A stretch of 64,000 nucleotides of DNA from Taenia hydatigena (lineage: Eukaryota > Platyhelminthes > Cestoda > Cyclophyllidea > Taeniidae): positions 21,392,355 through 21,456,354 of the forward strand of contig JADWOT020000002.1 of assembly GCA_036345935.2 (NCBI GenBank), written 5' to 3'. Positions 1 through 11,639 of the stretch are shown here, piece by piece. The notes below the pieces were generated by a model. The model made no database searches. It saw only the letters and a program-made list of their open reading frames with translations, and was not told the DNA's origin. Numbering within the stretch: position 1 is the first letter of the stretch; every line of letters begins with the position of its first letter. A program made the translations under genes and the position numbers.

Positions 1-108
1 CGTGTATTATTACCAATGTCTCTCCTTTTGTGGTGTGTGGTCACACGACGTGGCCTGATTGAGTATGGTCTGAATGCCATTCTGGTGTTTCTTTGAATGT
101 GACTGCAG

Positions 109-1254
109 GAGATTTTCGACCCCAAGCGTCCAGTGGCGGAACTGGACATGAGTTTGCAACTACCGTGGAACCAATTGCGTAGTGCCAATCGGTCGAGTGT
201 GGGAGAGCTTTTTGCAGGTTTCATCGCCTACTACGCGAATTTCGATTTTGCCGATCAGGCCATCTCGATTCGCAATGGCTGTCCCATAGATGTTGATCTG
301 GCGATTCGGCGCCTTCCATATAACGAACAGGATTCCACTTGGTCTGCCTTTAAGATCTTCGTTGAAGGTATGTGTGAGTGTTGTGGAGGAGGTTGAGACT
401 GAGGTCTGCCTCGTTACTTTCTTGGTTATTGCACTCACTTAACCGTTGGTGAGTGAGTGGATGCTGTGCTTTGTGAGTGCAGTGGTGTCTGGACAAGTAG
501 GTGAAGCGTTGGGAAGTGAGGTGGTTGTGACGTGAGGGTACATAGGTGTTGGAATGGTAGCTTCACACAAGGTATGTGGACGTAGCGTTTTTATGAATGC
601 TATAGTTGGTGTGTCGGTTGTTGTCATTGTCGTTGGGATGCACAGAGGTGAGTAAGATTGATGTGGGAGGGAGACGTCGATGTTGCCGTGGTTACTGCCG
701 AAGAGTGGGGAAGTCGCTGTTTCTCATGGGCACTGCACAACCCTGTTGCCTCGATAGTGGCGTGTCGCATTGTGGATTGTAGCAGGTGACAAGACGGGAG
801 GGAGGATGGGTTGGTTGGTGATGTAGGTCTGTCAGTAGTTGTGGTGGTGCGTGTTGGGACGATGCTGTAATTCGGTAGTGCTTTGATGGACGTATTGCAG
901 TGCGACTGGACAGATTGGGTTGCAGAAATGTGGGTAGGTGTCTACTTTGTGAGGTTGTTCATTTTACGGTCTGTGGTATGGTTGCTGGAGCGTTTGTGGT
1001 TGTGGTAATGATGGGATTGGGACGTACTCCTGCATTTTGTTTTTTCAACTGCAGAACCCTGCGGTGAAAACAACGTTGCACGCGCTGTCTGTGATGACGC
1101 AGTTTTTGAAGACATTTGTGAGGCTTTCATGCGTACAGATGAAGTTCTGCAAGCGCAGAAGCCGCTGCAGTCGCTTTGGGAGCAGCCGTCATTGTCTACT
1201 CCAAGCAGAGGTTGCCCCAACGAGAACAAAGATGACGGTTGCTTGCTGATGTAG
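109..1254 (+). CDS. GLD-2/TENT2-like poly(A) polymerase, copy A (3' end only)
   Basis: Two terminal exons of a cytoplasmic non-canonical poly(A) polymerase: 109-367 and 1055-1254 (TAG stop 1252-1254). Exon 109-367 follows a ctgcag acceptor and encodes the PAP-associated domain (EIFDPKRPVAELD, then GELFAGFIAYYANFDF). It ends in GTTGAAG before gtatgt, phase 1. The last exon restores a FVEEP...NNVARAV motif that matches the C-terminal signature of GLD-2 proteins, and ends DDGCLLM. The catalytic exons would lie upstream of base 1. The family extends 3' poly(A) tails on mRNAs and is usually recruited by RNA-binding partners, because it lacks its own RRM. The sequence is almost identical to copy B at a constant offset of 16,866 bp, with two amino-acid differences in the first exon (S/N and D/N) and none in the last. 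Whether copy A is complete cannot be judged here. Confidence 0.85.
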
Positions 1255-3660
1255 TTCTAACTGTGCTTCCTCTCTTTCCCTTATGATGTGCGCATGCATG
1301 TGCTAATTTTTTTCTCTAGTAGACAATAAAGGATGAAGATGCTGCCAAGGAAGGAGGCAGCACTGCCTTATCCTGCATTTTGAACAAGAAGGCGGTTGTT
1401 TGGGCGGATGAGTGGAGAGTAGCAATGGCAGGAGGTAAATGGATTGTCGAAGGTGGTTGGTCCCTTTGATGTTATTGCTGGCGTTGTTGTTGGTTGGCGT
1501 TGTTGTTCCTGTTTGGAGGATGGAGGGAGGAGAGGTTCCCGGATGAATGGTTTGGTGATTGTTGCATTTTGAATGCGCAAGTGGTTCCAATAGAGGGTGA
1601 TTAACATTTTTTGTAGATGTATTTGTAGGGTAGTCGGGCGAATTGCGCTCCACACGGTTGACTGAGGTAAGTGTCGAATGGGTCACCTGACCTACAGTGA
1701 CCTTAAATCCTTTCCACCTATGTCTGGCTTTGGTTTTGCCTTTGGACAGCGTTGAGATGTGTGGAAATCACCATCTGGCTGTTTGCTACGAGGTTGGAGT
1801 CTGTCTTGGCCCCATTTTACCTGTGCTATGTGACTCAAATATGTGATGGTTGAAGGGCATGGTTTGCTGGACCCTTCATGACCAAGGAAGTGTTATCGTA
1901 GTGGTCACCCTTAAATTGTTTCCATCGCGGCAAAACGAGGCCAGCACTGCCAAGTTAACTGGCTTTACTAGCAACACACGTTTGTGCGAAATATGCTGCG
2001 AAGGTTTGCACCATGGTCGTCAACCGTTTCACTACTCGGTAAAATCGGCGTGTGTGCACACGGTGGATGCGTGTCGAAAACATTGTCCTGCATCCAACCT
2101 CACCTATTCATCTGACGTGCGACAGTTGCACTGCATCCAACGCGAACAGGCAAGCGGTTCAAGTCGCGGAGGACGGTTTGCGCACAAACACGCGCTCGCA
2201 CATGTGGACATTGAGTGGCTACTGTCCCCTAGTCAGTTGGTTGAGTGTTCGGCAGTTCGTCAGTTGGTGACAAGGCGGAGCGCTAGCGAATTGGTAAGTG
2301 GGACAGTAGGCCCACTGCATTAGTGGTAATAGGCATCTTGGATTCCTTGAGTAGTAACGCCACTTACGCATGCGGACCTCGTCATCGCTCTGAAGCCTTG
2401 ATCTGCCTTCTTTGTCCCTTCCACGCAGTGTCTTCTCGTGGTGGATCGATTAAAGCGCGTATTATCTCGTGACATTCACTGACAAACCCCTTGTAGACAC
2501 CACCCGTAACAATAATGCCCTCCTCGTTGGTGCCACAGCAATTTATTTACCCACACGCCTCATTGGCTCGACATTGCTAACGTCTGCTGATGTGTCGCAG
2601 CGATAGCTGCATGCTGTCCAACCAGACCCCAACTGGAGTCGCGCATTGTCGACATTGTGTGTGTCGGACCATTTCATTCAGCAATCACTGTCTCCTTCAC
2701 ACCCATCCACGAGCTTATTTAGCCACAGCCTTCCATGCTTTAAATAGATGGCGTGATGGTCTTGCCCTGCCCACGTAAGCATGTCTCCCTCCTTTCGAAT
2801 CACCTTACCCATTGAAATGCTGACTCTGCATCATGCAGGTAGTCAATTTAGTGCATGATTTTAACCCACAATTTAGACCTCGTTGATGTAGGGCACCCTT
2901 GCCATTACCAGTTCTTTGATCGCACTTTCATTAACCCTTCCCTCGTCTATCCGTTTCCTCATACACATGCTGTATCGCCGTTCGGGCCCTCATTCTACTC
3001 GGTCCACTGTCTATGTTGCGTGGACGCCGCTGCATTCACTTTTGCCTGATTCGTGTAGCAAGTAGCGTGTCGTCCCAATGAACGTTGGTGGCAGATGTTG
3101 GGGGAATGGCACAAATTGTGTAATGAAACTCACTATCGTCTCTGCAGTGTGTGGTCGAGTTGGTCGTATACAATATGCTGTGTCAGAGCTGACACATTCG
3201 AACCGCAAATTATGGTCGCACTAATTAAATGCTTCGTAATGCTGTGCAAATGTTGTGGTTACTGCTCACCAGCATACTGTCGAATGTCAGCTTAAGCCCC
3301 TGCACTTGAACAATTTGCATAGCAACTGTGGACCGTCCTTTATGCAAAGCTACTGCACCGTCGAGATTTCACGACGCAGCATCACTCCCTGGCAGTGTTA
3401 TCTAGATCTGCTAGTGACAAACCCGCTCATCTGTTGAGGGCACCAGACAACCAGGTCAGAGCCGATGTCGATGGCTCAGCTGCAACTACTGACACTAATT
3501 CCAACACATATGTGGTGCAGCCAGTCTGCTCCCCTCTGGACCATCTAAAATGAAACAGTAGCCGCCTCTCAACGATCAAGAAAACAACTCGAAACGAATT
3601 CCTCGACCAGTGAGAGATCCTCCACACCCACCTCCAAGCATCGGCAAAGAAAGGTTACTG
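1255..3660 (+). other. 3' flank of copy A; no recognised gene
   Basis: Up to about 2050 this stretch is nearly identical to the flank of copy B (to about 18890), so the recent duplication includes it. Bases 2850-3190 resemble 34390-34670, downstream of copy D, showing that the ancestral unit carried a longer 3' flank. Several short ORFs exist, but I see no chain of exons with convincing splice sites and recognise no protein. Confidence 0.5.
1325..1330 (+). promoter_or_regulatory. AATAAA polyadenylation signal candidate, copy A
   Basis: AATAAA lies about 70 bp downstream of the copy A stop codon and is repeated at the same place in copy B. It sits just after a pyrimidine-rich tctctag sequence that also looks like a splice acceptor, so it may instead lie inside a further 3' exon. 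Confidence 0.4.
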
Positions 3661-3663
3661 AAA

Positions 3664-3786
3664 TCACATCGACTCGTAGCACTGAAGTCCGCAGTGAGAT
3701 TGCACTCAAAAACACGCCTCGAAGATCTGCTTTTATTGTTGTTCTGCACATAACGATGCCATCCTGATCCAATGGCGCCCAATTCT
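3664..3786. repeat. Direct repeat, copy 1 of 2
   Basis: About 123 bp, beginning CATCGACTCGTAGCACTGAA, is repeated at 4529-4652 with only a few substitutions. It includes an open plus-strand segment rich in Ser, Thr and Arg, but no gene is recognised. The shared edges suggest a small local duplication. Confidence 0.85.
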
Positions 3787-4528
3787 AGTACAGTCTCTAC
3801 TGAAGAAGCATGGATATCCTCATACCGCAGTGACCTGAGATACCTCTTCGACAAACCGTTGATGCAGCTCGTTTGTAGGAGCATTGTTCGACCAACCCAT
3901 TCGTCGACTCTTGATGAGCTAACCTGTGCTCCACAGTCCCCCACGATTCATCGCCCTTCCGAAGCCATCACTGACTGACGGCAATATCAACATCACCCAC
4001 CGCCCCTCCCACTCCTTGCGGTGGTCACAACGGAGCTACTGCAGTGATTGCGCATGTGACTGTGACGTAGACGGGGTCGACAGAACGCAATCGTGACAAC
4101 AATCTAGGCTCTACCATCGAATCGCTTAACCTCGTAACTAAGCTAAAGGCATTCATCAGTTTCCACTATGTGAGCCTAACTTGGGCCACTTGATAGATCA
4201 GTAACTAACCAAGGGGAAGAGGGCACAAGTAATTGCAACAAGTAGAGCACCAAGCATACATCTTGTTCGAACTCATCCAAATTGAAGCAATTCCATCGAG
4301 TCAGAGCGCCATCGTAGTGTCACTGTCAATACGGCTTAGCGTATCGTGGAGACGCACCTGCTTGATGAGCAAGAAAAGCAAAATGATGGAAGGCAGCTTT
4401 GATTCGAATAAATTGCAATTAAACCGTTCATGCAACCAAAGCGTAACAAAAGGGATTAATTGAATGGATGGAAAGACCAAATTGCAACTCAGTACCAATA
4501 GCAGCAATGAAGAATGGAGGCCCTACCA

Positions 4529-4652
4529 AACATCGACTCGTAGCACTGAAGTCTGCAGCGAGATTGCACTCAAAAACACGCCTCGAAGATCTGCTTTTAT
4601 TGTTGTTCTACACATAACCACGCTATCCTGATCCAAGAGCGCCCAATTCTAT
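4529..4652. repeat. Direct repeat, copy 2 of 2
   Basis: Second copy of the sequence at 3664-3786, same orientation, about 865 bp away. The flanks outside the shared block differ. Confidence 0.85.
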
Positions 4653-4967
4653 CCTGAGACAATTGTTTTGGAAGAATTTTACCCCCATTGCTAATAATGC
4701 AACATGAAATGCACCCACCACAAGTTGATTTCCTTCCTCGTGGTTGATTGAAATTGATGGGAAGACTCGACGTGACAATCTAACGAAGATGCACTCGGCA
4801 TATTGGTCTTTTACCTGCCCCTGAGCTCCATCGAGTGTAGATGGTAAAGCTTGACAATAGCTTTAGGCAATAGAACACCTGAATTTCTTCAACTTGAAGT
4901 GGAAAACTTACGACAATCAAACGGCGTTCATGTGAACACCACTAAAAGCGACCGCCCCATCGATCTC

Positions 4968-5464
4968 CCATCCATCCATCCATCCATCCATCCATCCATC
5001 CATCCATCCATCCATCCATCCATCCATCCATCCATCCATCCATCCATCCATCCATCCTTCCATCCATCCATCCATCCATCCATCCATCCTGTATCCATCC
5101 ATCCATCCTGTATCCATCCATCCATCCATCCATCCATCCATCCATCCTGTATCCATCCATCCTGTATCCATCCATCCATCCATCCATCCATCCATCCATC
5201 CATCCCATCCATCCATCCATCCATCCATCCTGTATCCATCCATCCATCCATCCATCCATCCATCCTGTATCCATCCATCCTGTATCCATCCATCCATCCA
5301 TCCATCCATCCATCCATCCATCCATCCATCCTGTATCCATCCATCCATCCTGTATCCATCCATACATCCATCCATCCATCCATCCATCCATCCATCCATC
5401 CATCCATCCATCCACCCATCCATCCATCCATCCATCCACCCATCCATCCATCCATCCATCCACC
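4968..5464. repeat. (ATCC)n microsatellite with CTGT interruptions
   Basis: About 500 bp of CCAT/ATCC tetranucleotide repeats, interrupted at intervals by CCTGTATCC variants and near the end by CACCC variants. All reading frames stay open through it and give artificial Ile-His-Pro-Ser or Trp-Met-Asp-Gly polypeptides; these are not genes. Confidence 0.98.
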
Positions 5465-8160
5465 AATCGTTCCATCCCTTATTCATATATCCACGACGAA
5501 TACACATTGTCCGGGCGTGGCGTAAGCGGCATTACTCCTCCTGACTACGGCAAGCGCAACGCCGAACCAACCACATTTTAATCAGTGTAGCAAACGAGAG
5601 TATCATCGATACACACAATGCGGCCCTGCAGCACATAAACACTCCTGTTAAAACCGCCTTTCACCCTAGTACAGGATGGTGCGACACATAGGGACGCAAC
5701 AACATCAGGAACGGAACAAGTACCTGATATCGGCCGGCACTACAGCCATTGGGTAGGTTGTATGACGCAGACAAGTCAATTCAGCTTATGGAAAGAAGTC
5801 GGAACCGACCATGGAGAAGGTGGGTCACGCCATCCAATTCCTATCAGCGACAATAATGCAAGTCAGTAGTGAGGCATATCCACATCCAATTCCCCCACTG
5901 AACACCCGCAACGAAACGCCTTCCGCGAGAGGTGGAGACAAGTGGATCACAAAAATTAGGCATTACCGCTTCTACACGAATCAGTCGACAGGTCTCGATG
6001 AGACCTAGCATGAAAAAGGATACGCGAAGCGCCAACGGAACGAAACGTATTTATGTCCTTCAGCAGGTGGTATAGAGCCCCATTCATACCACTTCTACTG
6101 CCGGCCTTTCAGCCCTTCCTCACCTCCTTAATAATGGCCTAACTGAAAAGCTTCACTACGTTCCGCAGGTCAAGAGTAGTTCTAATGGATCAAAAGAACG
6201 GCGTCAGTCCTACAACCACCCTAAGCTCAAGTTCTCCACACCGACAACCAACGATACAAATTCAGCCAAATTCCACAGATAAACCTCAAAATGCCGCTTT
6301 AAATGATTGAATATATGCTGTCATATACACATGCATCCAGAGTTCAATGAGAAAAAGAGAAGATGGGAGGGGAAAGGAAGAGGTTACAAACCACGCAATT
6401 AACGAGTGATGAGACGCATGGAACCTTAGTAGACGAATGGGTGGACGATGGGAGCGAAACGGAAACATAGGTGCATTGGATGGTAGGATTGGTTTACCAA
6501 TGGTTGGCGAAGCCCTCTGTGGATTAGTAACATAAATGAATGCATGTATAGGGGATAGATAGGCATAAAATCCCTTGTTAGAACAACTGAGAGGACATTA
6601 AGCAGACATTCAGTTGATTTGTGAATCAACTAGTGACACGACAACAGTGCCAAAAGCACTTTGGATGAACAAACTCAGCCTTCTTCGATTGACAACTCGC
6701 ACAGATCTGTGGGGGTTTCTTGATGAAAAAACGACGCGGGATAGTGAGCTCAAACCAGGCGGCGCGTTGAAGGTCATCGCATTATTTGACACACCGATTT
6801 ATATGCTTCAGAATAAATATTTAAAGAAAATGAACAAAACAGATTATCTCCAACTCACATAGAAGGCTTGACGAATATACCAAGAGGCTGAATTGTTCAA
6901 ATCCCATTTTCTTCCCGCACTCTTCCAATATCCGACGGTTTCCTCCGAAGATATGAGTCGTTTAATGGATAGACCGTCAAGGTAGAACAAGGTGAGATCA
7001 GCCCTCGAAACCACGAGTTTTACAACCATTATCGGTTTGCACACCACTGGCATTTACCGTGGAGGAAAACTAAGTGTTGTTAACTCAGACCATCAAAATC
7101 ATAATCAAGGCGCACCTAGACAACTGCTTCCAAACTGCATTCCGTTGTACAAACATCCCAGCCCAAGCGCCAGCAGCTACAGCTTCAAGCGGTTATTTGT
7201 GTCTAAAGCTAAACCTTTTGGAGATTAAACAGGCCACAATTCGATAATAGATGTGGCAGTGGACCACACACCAACCGTATGCTCGTAAATGGTGTTAAAG
7301 GAAACAAAATAATCCTCCCGAGCGGATTTTGAAGGCAGTCATAAGCGAGTTAACCCTATAAACTGTATTATTAATACAGACAAAGTTCGTATTTCTGGAG
7401 GACAGCATGACAAGGTTTTGAATATGTTTAAACTAAGCCATAATTTTTGGTGCATCAGAAAAGTATTTGATGCCTGCAGGATCGCAGAACTAGTTACTGC
7501 ATAAATAAATTAAACCAAAATTAGCTTGCAATCCTCTTTGGTCATATCTGGCAGTCTACATGCCAATTATTCATTAGTTGAACGCATTTGGTAGCCAAAA
7601 TAGATGCAGTTTCATTTCTTAGCAATGCCTTTTGACTTTTCTCTCAAACATAAACGTAGTGCCTTCCTGCCACATTGTGATCTTTGATTTGGTAAGGCCG
7701 TGGTACCACAGAAGAATGGACCTCATCGTCGGGCGTTACAGCCGCTGTTTCAGCTTTGTTAGCATATAATTCAGCCATTCTCCACACCATTTCTCACCGA
7801 TTCTTTTTTCCCTCGGGAAATGGCGTAGTCATGTCTTTGAAGTGTTAGCAGTATAAAGGGTGGACACATAAATTAGTAAAATTCTTTAACTAATTTTACG
7901 TTCCATCACCATATTCCTCAAACCCGGTTGCTTTTTCCCATTTGCAACCGTTCTCTTCTCCCCTCCTCCCCATTATCCATGCCGGATGTGGTGAATTAGT
8001 TGCATTTTGTCATTTACAAGTCGCTGGATGGGAAAATATCTCTTTAGTTCCTGCATTGTCAATTTTTTACACATTTGAATAATTGTGTTTCCAAATGAAG
8101 CTACTTTCCCTCTTTGGATTCTACGGCGCTTGGAGCATGTCTGGTCTGGCTTCCTTGGAC
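5465..8160. other. Intergenic, no recognised gene
   Basis: No family is recognised on either strand. The longest open stretch with a Met (6614-6862, +) has no splice context or motif. The sequence is unremarkable in composition, with a mildly AT-rich segment around 7250-7900. Confidence 0.5.
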
Positions 8161-8166
8161 TGGCAT

Positions 8167-8236
8167 CGTAATACTTTGTTTGTTACGACTGCCACTTTCG
8201 GCCACAGTCACTTGAGTGATCATATTTCCCTACTTG
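8167..8236 (-). repeat. Reverse-oriented LTR fragment
   Basis: About 70 bp corresponding to the 3' part of the 185-bp LTR family in reverse orientation (starts near AATACTTTGTTTGTTA). It abuts the forward LTR fragment at 8237, so the pair forms a fold-back. Confidence 0.7.
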
Positions 8237-9092
8237 AGCAGAACATGTATTCAGTATACAGAGGGAAAGAAGCTGCTGTCATGACACCAAAGCTATAACA
8301 TAGCTACGACAATATGGCCACATCAAGTGACCGAAACTGCAATTGACAGTCAAAACAAAGCATTATATAGTCTTCTTCTTCTTTCGAACGTCGTTCCTGA
8401 CGCCCTTCTTGGCAAACCTTGTGCGGTAGCCATCGCAGCATAATTAGTGCTGGAAGAAGCACTCACGAGCTATCCGTGATAGTTCTCAAGATTCGAGCGC
8501 AACTGAGGAGACGCTTGAGAACCACGTCATCGACCCCTCTTGACACTTCCAATGGACTTGGAGTTTTGTCTGCTGTGGAACATTGTATCAAAGTAAGGGG
8601 TTCATCCATGCATCAGCAAATTTGTAGAGAGACCTTAAATCACTGGTCTCCTTAAGCAAGTATCTTGGGGAAATCTCCATAACGAGAAGTTTTCAGGTGG
8701 TTCATGTTTAGTGTCGCTGCAGTTGTTGAGAGCATTCTTGTAGAACACGGAAATGGGGTGGATGTCGACTCAAGCTATGTTGTTATGAGGTGCCAGAGAT
8801 TATCCCATTTGTAGCACATACACTTCTTTCGAAACGCTAGTTTGCACATGTAGCACAGACCGGAAGAGAAGTCTTATTGAAGTCGGGTCCGCTTTCCTCT
8901 GCCACCACTGTAGTGTCTCGAGACTTTCTCGAAGTCAAAAAAGTGTAACACTAAAGCAGAATATATACATTCAGCAAACAAGAAGATTGGAGCTACTGGC
9001 ATGACTGGGAGGCCAGCCAACGCAGCTGGGGCAATATGGCCACCTAGGCCACCGAAATCAAAACCGGTATTTAAAGCAGACGGAGCACCACA
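8237..9092 (+). mobile_element. TRIM-like non-autonomous LTR element (5' LTR truncated)
   Basis: LTR - internal - LTR structure. The 5' LTR is 8237-8367, lacking its first 50 to 60 bases. The internal region of about 540 bp matches the internal part of the element at 58560-59486 in order and content. The 3' LTR is 8909-9092 (TGTAGTG...CACCACA, 184 bp). The internal region has no reverse transcriptase, protease or integrase frame. I recall terminal-repeat retrotransposons in miniature being described from taeniid tapeworms; the assignment to that family is inference. The copy is old: the LTRs differ at many positions. Confidence 0.75.
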
Positions 9093-10418
9093 CTCGCATT
9101 TATTCGGCGAGTGGAAGGGTTTAAAGCTAGTGGTGCGTTTTGGAGGCTAGGCTACCCAGTCATGGCGAGATGCCTGACTGGGTATCCGTAACGGAAACCA
9201 AGAGTTAAACTAACGGCATATCTATTGCAATTTCATGCGCAATCCCAATTTGAAAAGGCAGCAAAAAGGGGAGTATTAAGAGTTGAGGATGCGTTGTAAA
9301 GCTCTAAATGCAAATATAAGGACTGCCTGCTATCAGTCAGAATGCCGACAATCAGTTGTTACGTCGTCTTTGTCATGCACTAATTAATTTGTTGAATTTG
9401 AATTGCTGTTGTAAACATACATTTAGGAAGTATGACTATTTCACATCTGATTAAAATTTGTCCTGAACTTTAGGAAAGGTGGTGAGGAGCCGGCATTTTT
9501 TAAACAGTGAATTGCATCGTCTTCATGTGGCCTGACTTCTGGCACAAAACGTACTTGGGCGGTCGTATTTGCTGTCGCTCAAACTAGGCCATTTGTTGAA
9601 TTGAGAGTACTTGCCAGAATTGCTTTATTTTTGCCACCTGAGGTGATTACAACAGCTTTTAATCCCAGTGATTATGCAATGGCTGATTCGGGGATGATAA
9701 CAGCGGTTAGAGGGCGTGGTTTAGTTGACGGCCAATATCAAAGCAACGCGAAAAGCTACCGTATGGCTCCCGTTCTTCTATTTCTTAGTCGTTTGTGGAG
9801 GCGGTGGCGTTGGGGAAGTACGTAGGGCCGGGTAACGATTAGTTTACTGCCCTCTCAACTCAAATGGAGCAGTTCTTTGAGAATGCCGTCAAGCCATTGA
9901 CACGAATGAAGCCAAAGTGCGACATAAAAACGCCCATTTGATTACTCGGATGGTTTATTCAAGTGAGTCTGGACCACAGATGCTCATCGGGAAGTTTTTC
10001 GTGCATTCTAGTTGTGTGTGCATGAATAGGGAATTTGTTTGTTTAGGCACCGGTAATCACTGTTCACTGTGATATAAGATCGCTATCCTGCATCGGTCCG
10101 CTCATTGGTAGTCCTTTATAGATATTTGTGTGTCACTCGGTTCGGACTGTATTCATGCCTGTATCCATAGTTTATTCCTATGGAGTTTGTTCCCGTCGTC
10201 AGTTGACTGACTAGTTTGCCATATTACTCACGTTGCGGCAACTTAGACTATCTGTCGATGGCGACATTTAGGCACGCCTATCATCTGTTCACGAAACTGT
10301 TCCTTGTTCGAATGTTAAATTTGCATGCTCGCAAAATTTCGCGCTTTATTTTCATGCATGCTCAATTGTTTTACCTGACGTATATCTCCTCAGCATTGCG
10401 GATACTTTTTGACAACAG
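9093..10418. other. Intergenic, no recognised gene
   Basis: Lies between the LTR element and the GLD-2 relic. It contains the sequence GGTGCGTTTTGGAGGCTAG, which resembles pieces of the copy C intron at 24564, so part of it may be decayed GLD-2 intron. No coding segment is supported. Confidence 0.4.
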
Positions 10419-11600
10419 GTATCCAGTGGAGGTGCCGACAGATCTACGTTGGGTGAGCTCTTTGTCGGCTTCACCGCCTACTACGCAAACTTCCAGTTCT
10501 AACGACAGGCCATCTCGGTTTGCTATGGTCGGCCCCTTCCCATCAATGAGGCCACCTGGACGATCTTCGTTGAAGGTAGGTGTAAATTTTGTGGTAGGGG
10601 TTGGAAAAGAAACTTGCCTTTTCCCTTCTTCCAATAAGGTTTGCTAGGTCCACTCACTCAGTCGGCGGTTATTTATTGCTCTGCCTTGCAAGTGTAGTGA
10701 TGTCAAGGTAAGTACTTAAATTGTTGGAAGGTGGAATGGTTGTGGCTTGAAAGTGGATGAGGAGTGGAATGGAAAACTGGGGAATATGTGACGTCACGCG
10801 GGACATTTGAATATTGCTTGGTTGGTACAACAACTGTTGTTATTACGCTTGTTACTGGCGTTGCTGGGGTGCACGGAAGCGGTGACAGGTTGATGTCACT
10901 GGTTGTTACAAGGGGTGTGATCGTGGCTGCTTCTGTTGACAACTCTTCGCTCCTCTATTTTGTCGGCTAATAGTCTTTTTGTAGGTTAAAATGATTGACG
11001 ATGAGGGGAGGGAATGCAATGAGGGAACTTCATTAGTGGCGCCCTTTAGGAAAGGGACGCTGTCCCGAAGACCTTGTTTCGGATAGGGGCGCCCATGTGA
11101 GTTCGATGTTCTGCAAGAGTGGGTGCATTGCAAGATTTGTCGTTCATTCTTTGGTATGGTGCTGGAATGAGTGATGTAGTGGGTTTGCAGAATGTGAAAT
11201 GAAATGCTGTGCTAGAGAGCGTGTAGTAAGGTGTTCCTGAGGATAGATTTGATTGGTTGACTGGTGATCTGGCCCTATCACTTACTGTGGTGCTGGAATT
11301 TGCGAGTTGGTCAAAAGGCTTTGAAAACATTTCGATGCTATTGCTTCTGTGACGCCACAATTGTGGTGTTGGTAGGACGGAATTGGGGCAGTTGTCAGCT
11401 TTGCTAATGTACCTTCTCATGGTTATTTTCCGATTTTAGAGCCCTTCAGTGAGGGCAACGTTGCATGTACTGTCAGCGACGACATTTTTTGAAGACCTGA
11501 AAGGCGTCTTTGGACGCACAGATGTTCTGCGAGCGTGGAAGTCTCTGAAGTATCGCTGGGAGGAGCCGTCGTTGTTGTCGTTCTCTTATTTGATTGAAGG
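10419..11600 (+). pseudogene. GLD-2-like relic with only the last two exons
   Basis: Exon-5 remnant 10419-10575 retains STLGELFVGFTAYYANFQF but has an in-frame TAA at 10500-10502 and is about 100 bp shorter than in copy B. It still ends GTTGAAG before gtaggt. Exon-6 remnant starts at 11440 after ttttag (EPFSEGNVACTVSDD), then hits an in-frame TGA at 11490 caused by a two-base loss; the homologous reading resumes in another frame (FEDLKGVFGRTDVLRAWKSL). No upstream exons 1-4 are seen. This is a dead copy between units A and B. Confidence 0.85.
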
Positions 11601-11639
11601 CTGGCTTAATTGGATGGGTGATGATGATCACTTTCTCTC

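Noticed and set aside
160..438. Minus-strand ORF opposite copy A exon 5 (and its twin at 17026-17304)
   Set aside because: Antisense shadow of a real exon; its conservation between A and B only mirrors the recent duplication.
4917..5507. Long open frames on both strands (Trp-Met-Asp-Gly and Ile-His-Pro-Ser repeats)
   Set aside because: They are read-throughs of the ATCC tetranucleotide tract, open in several frames at once; no splice or start context.
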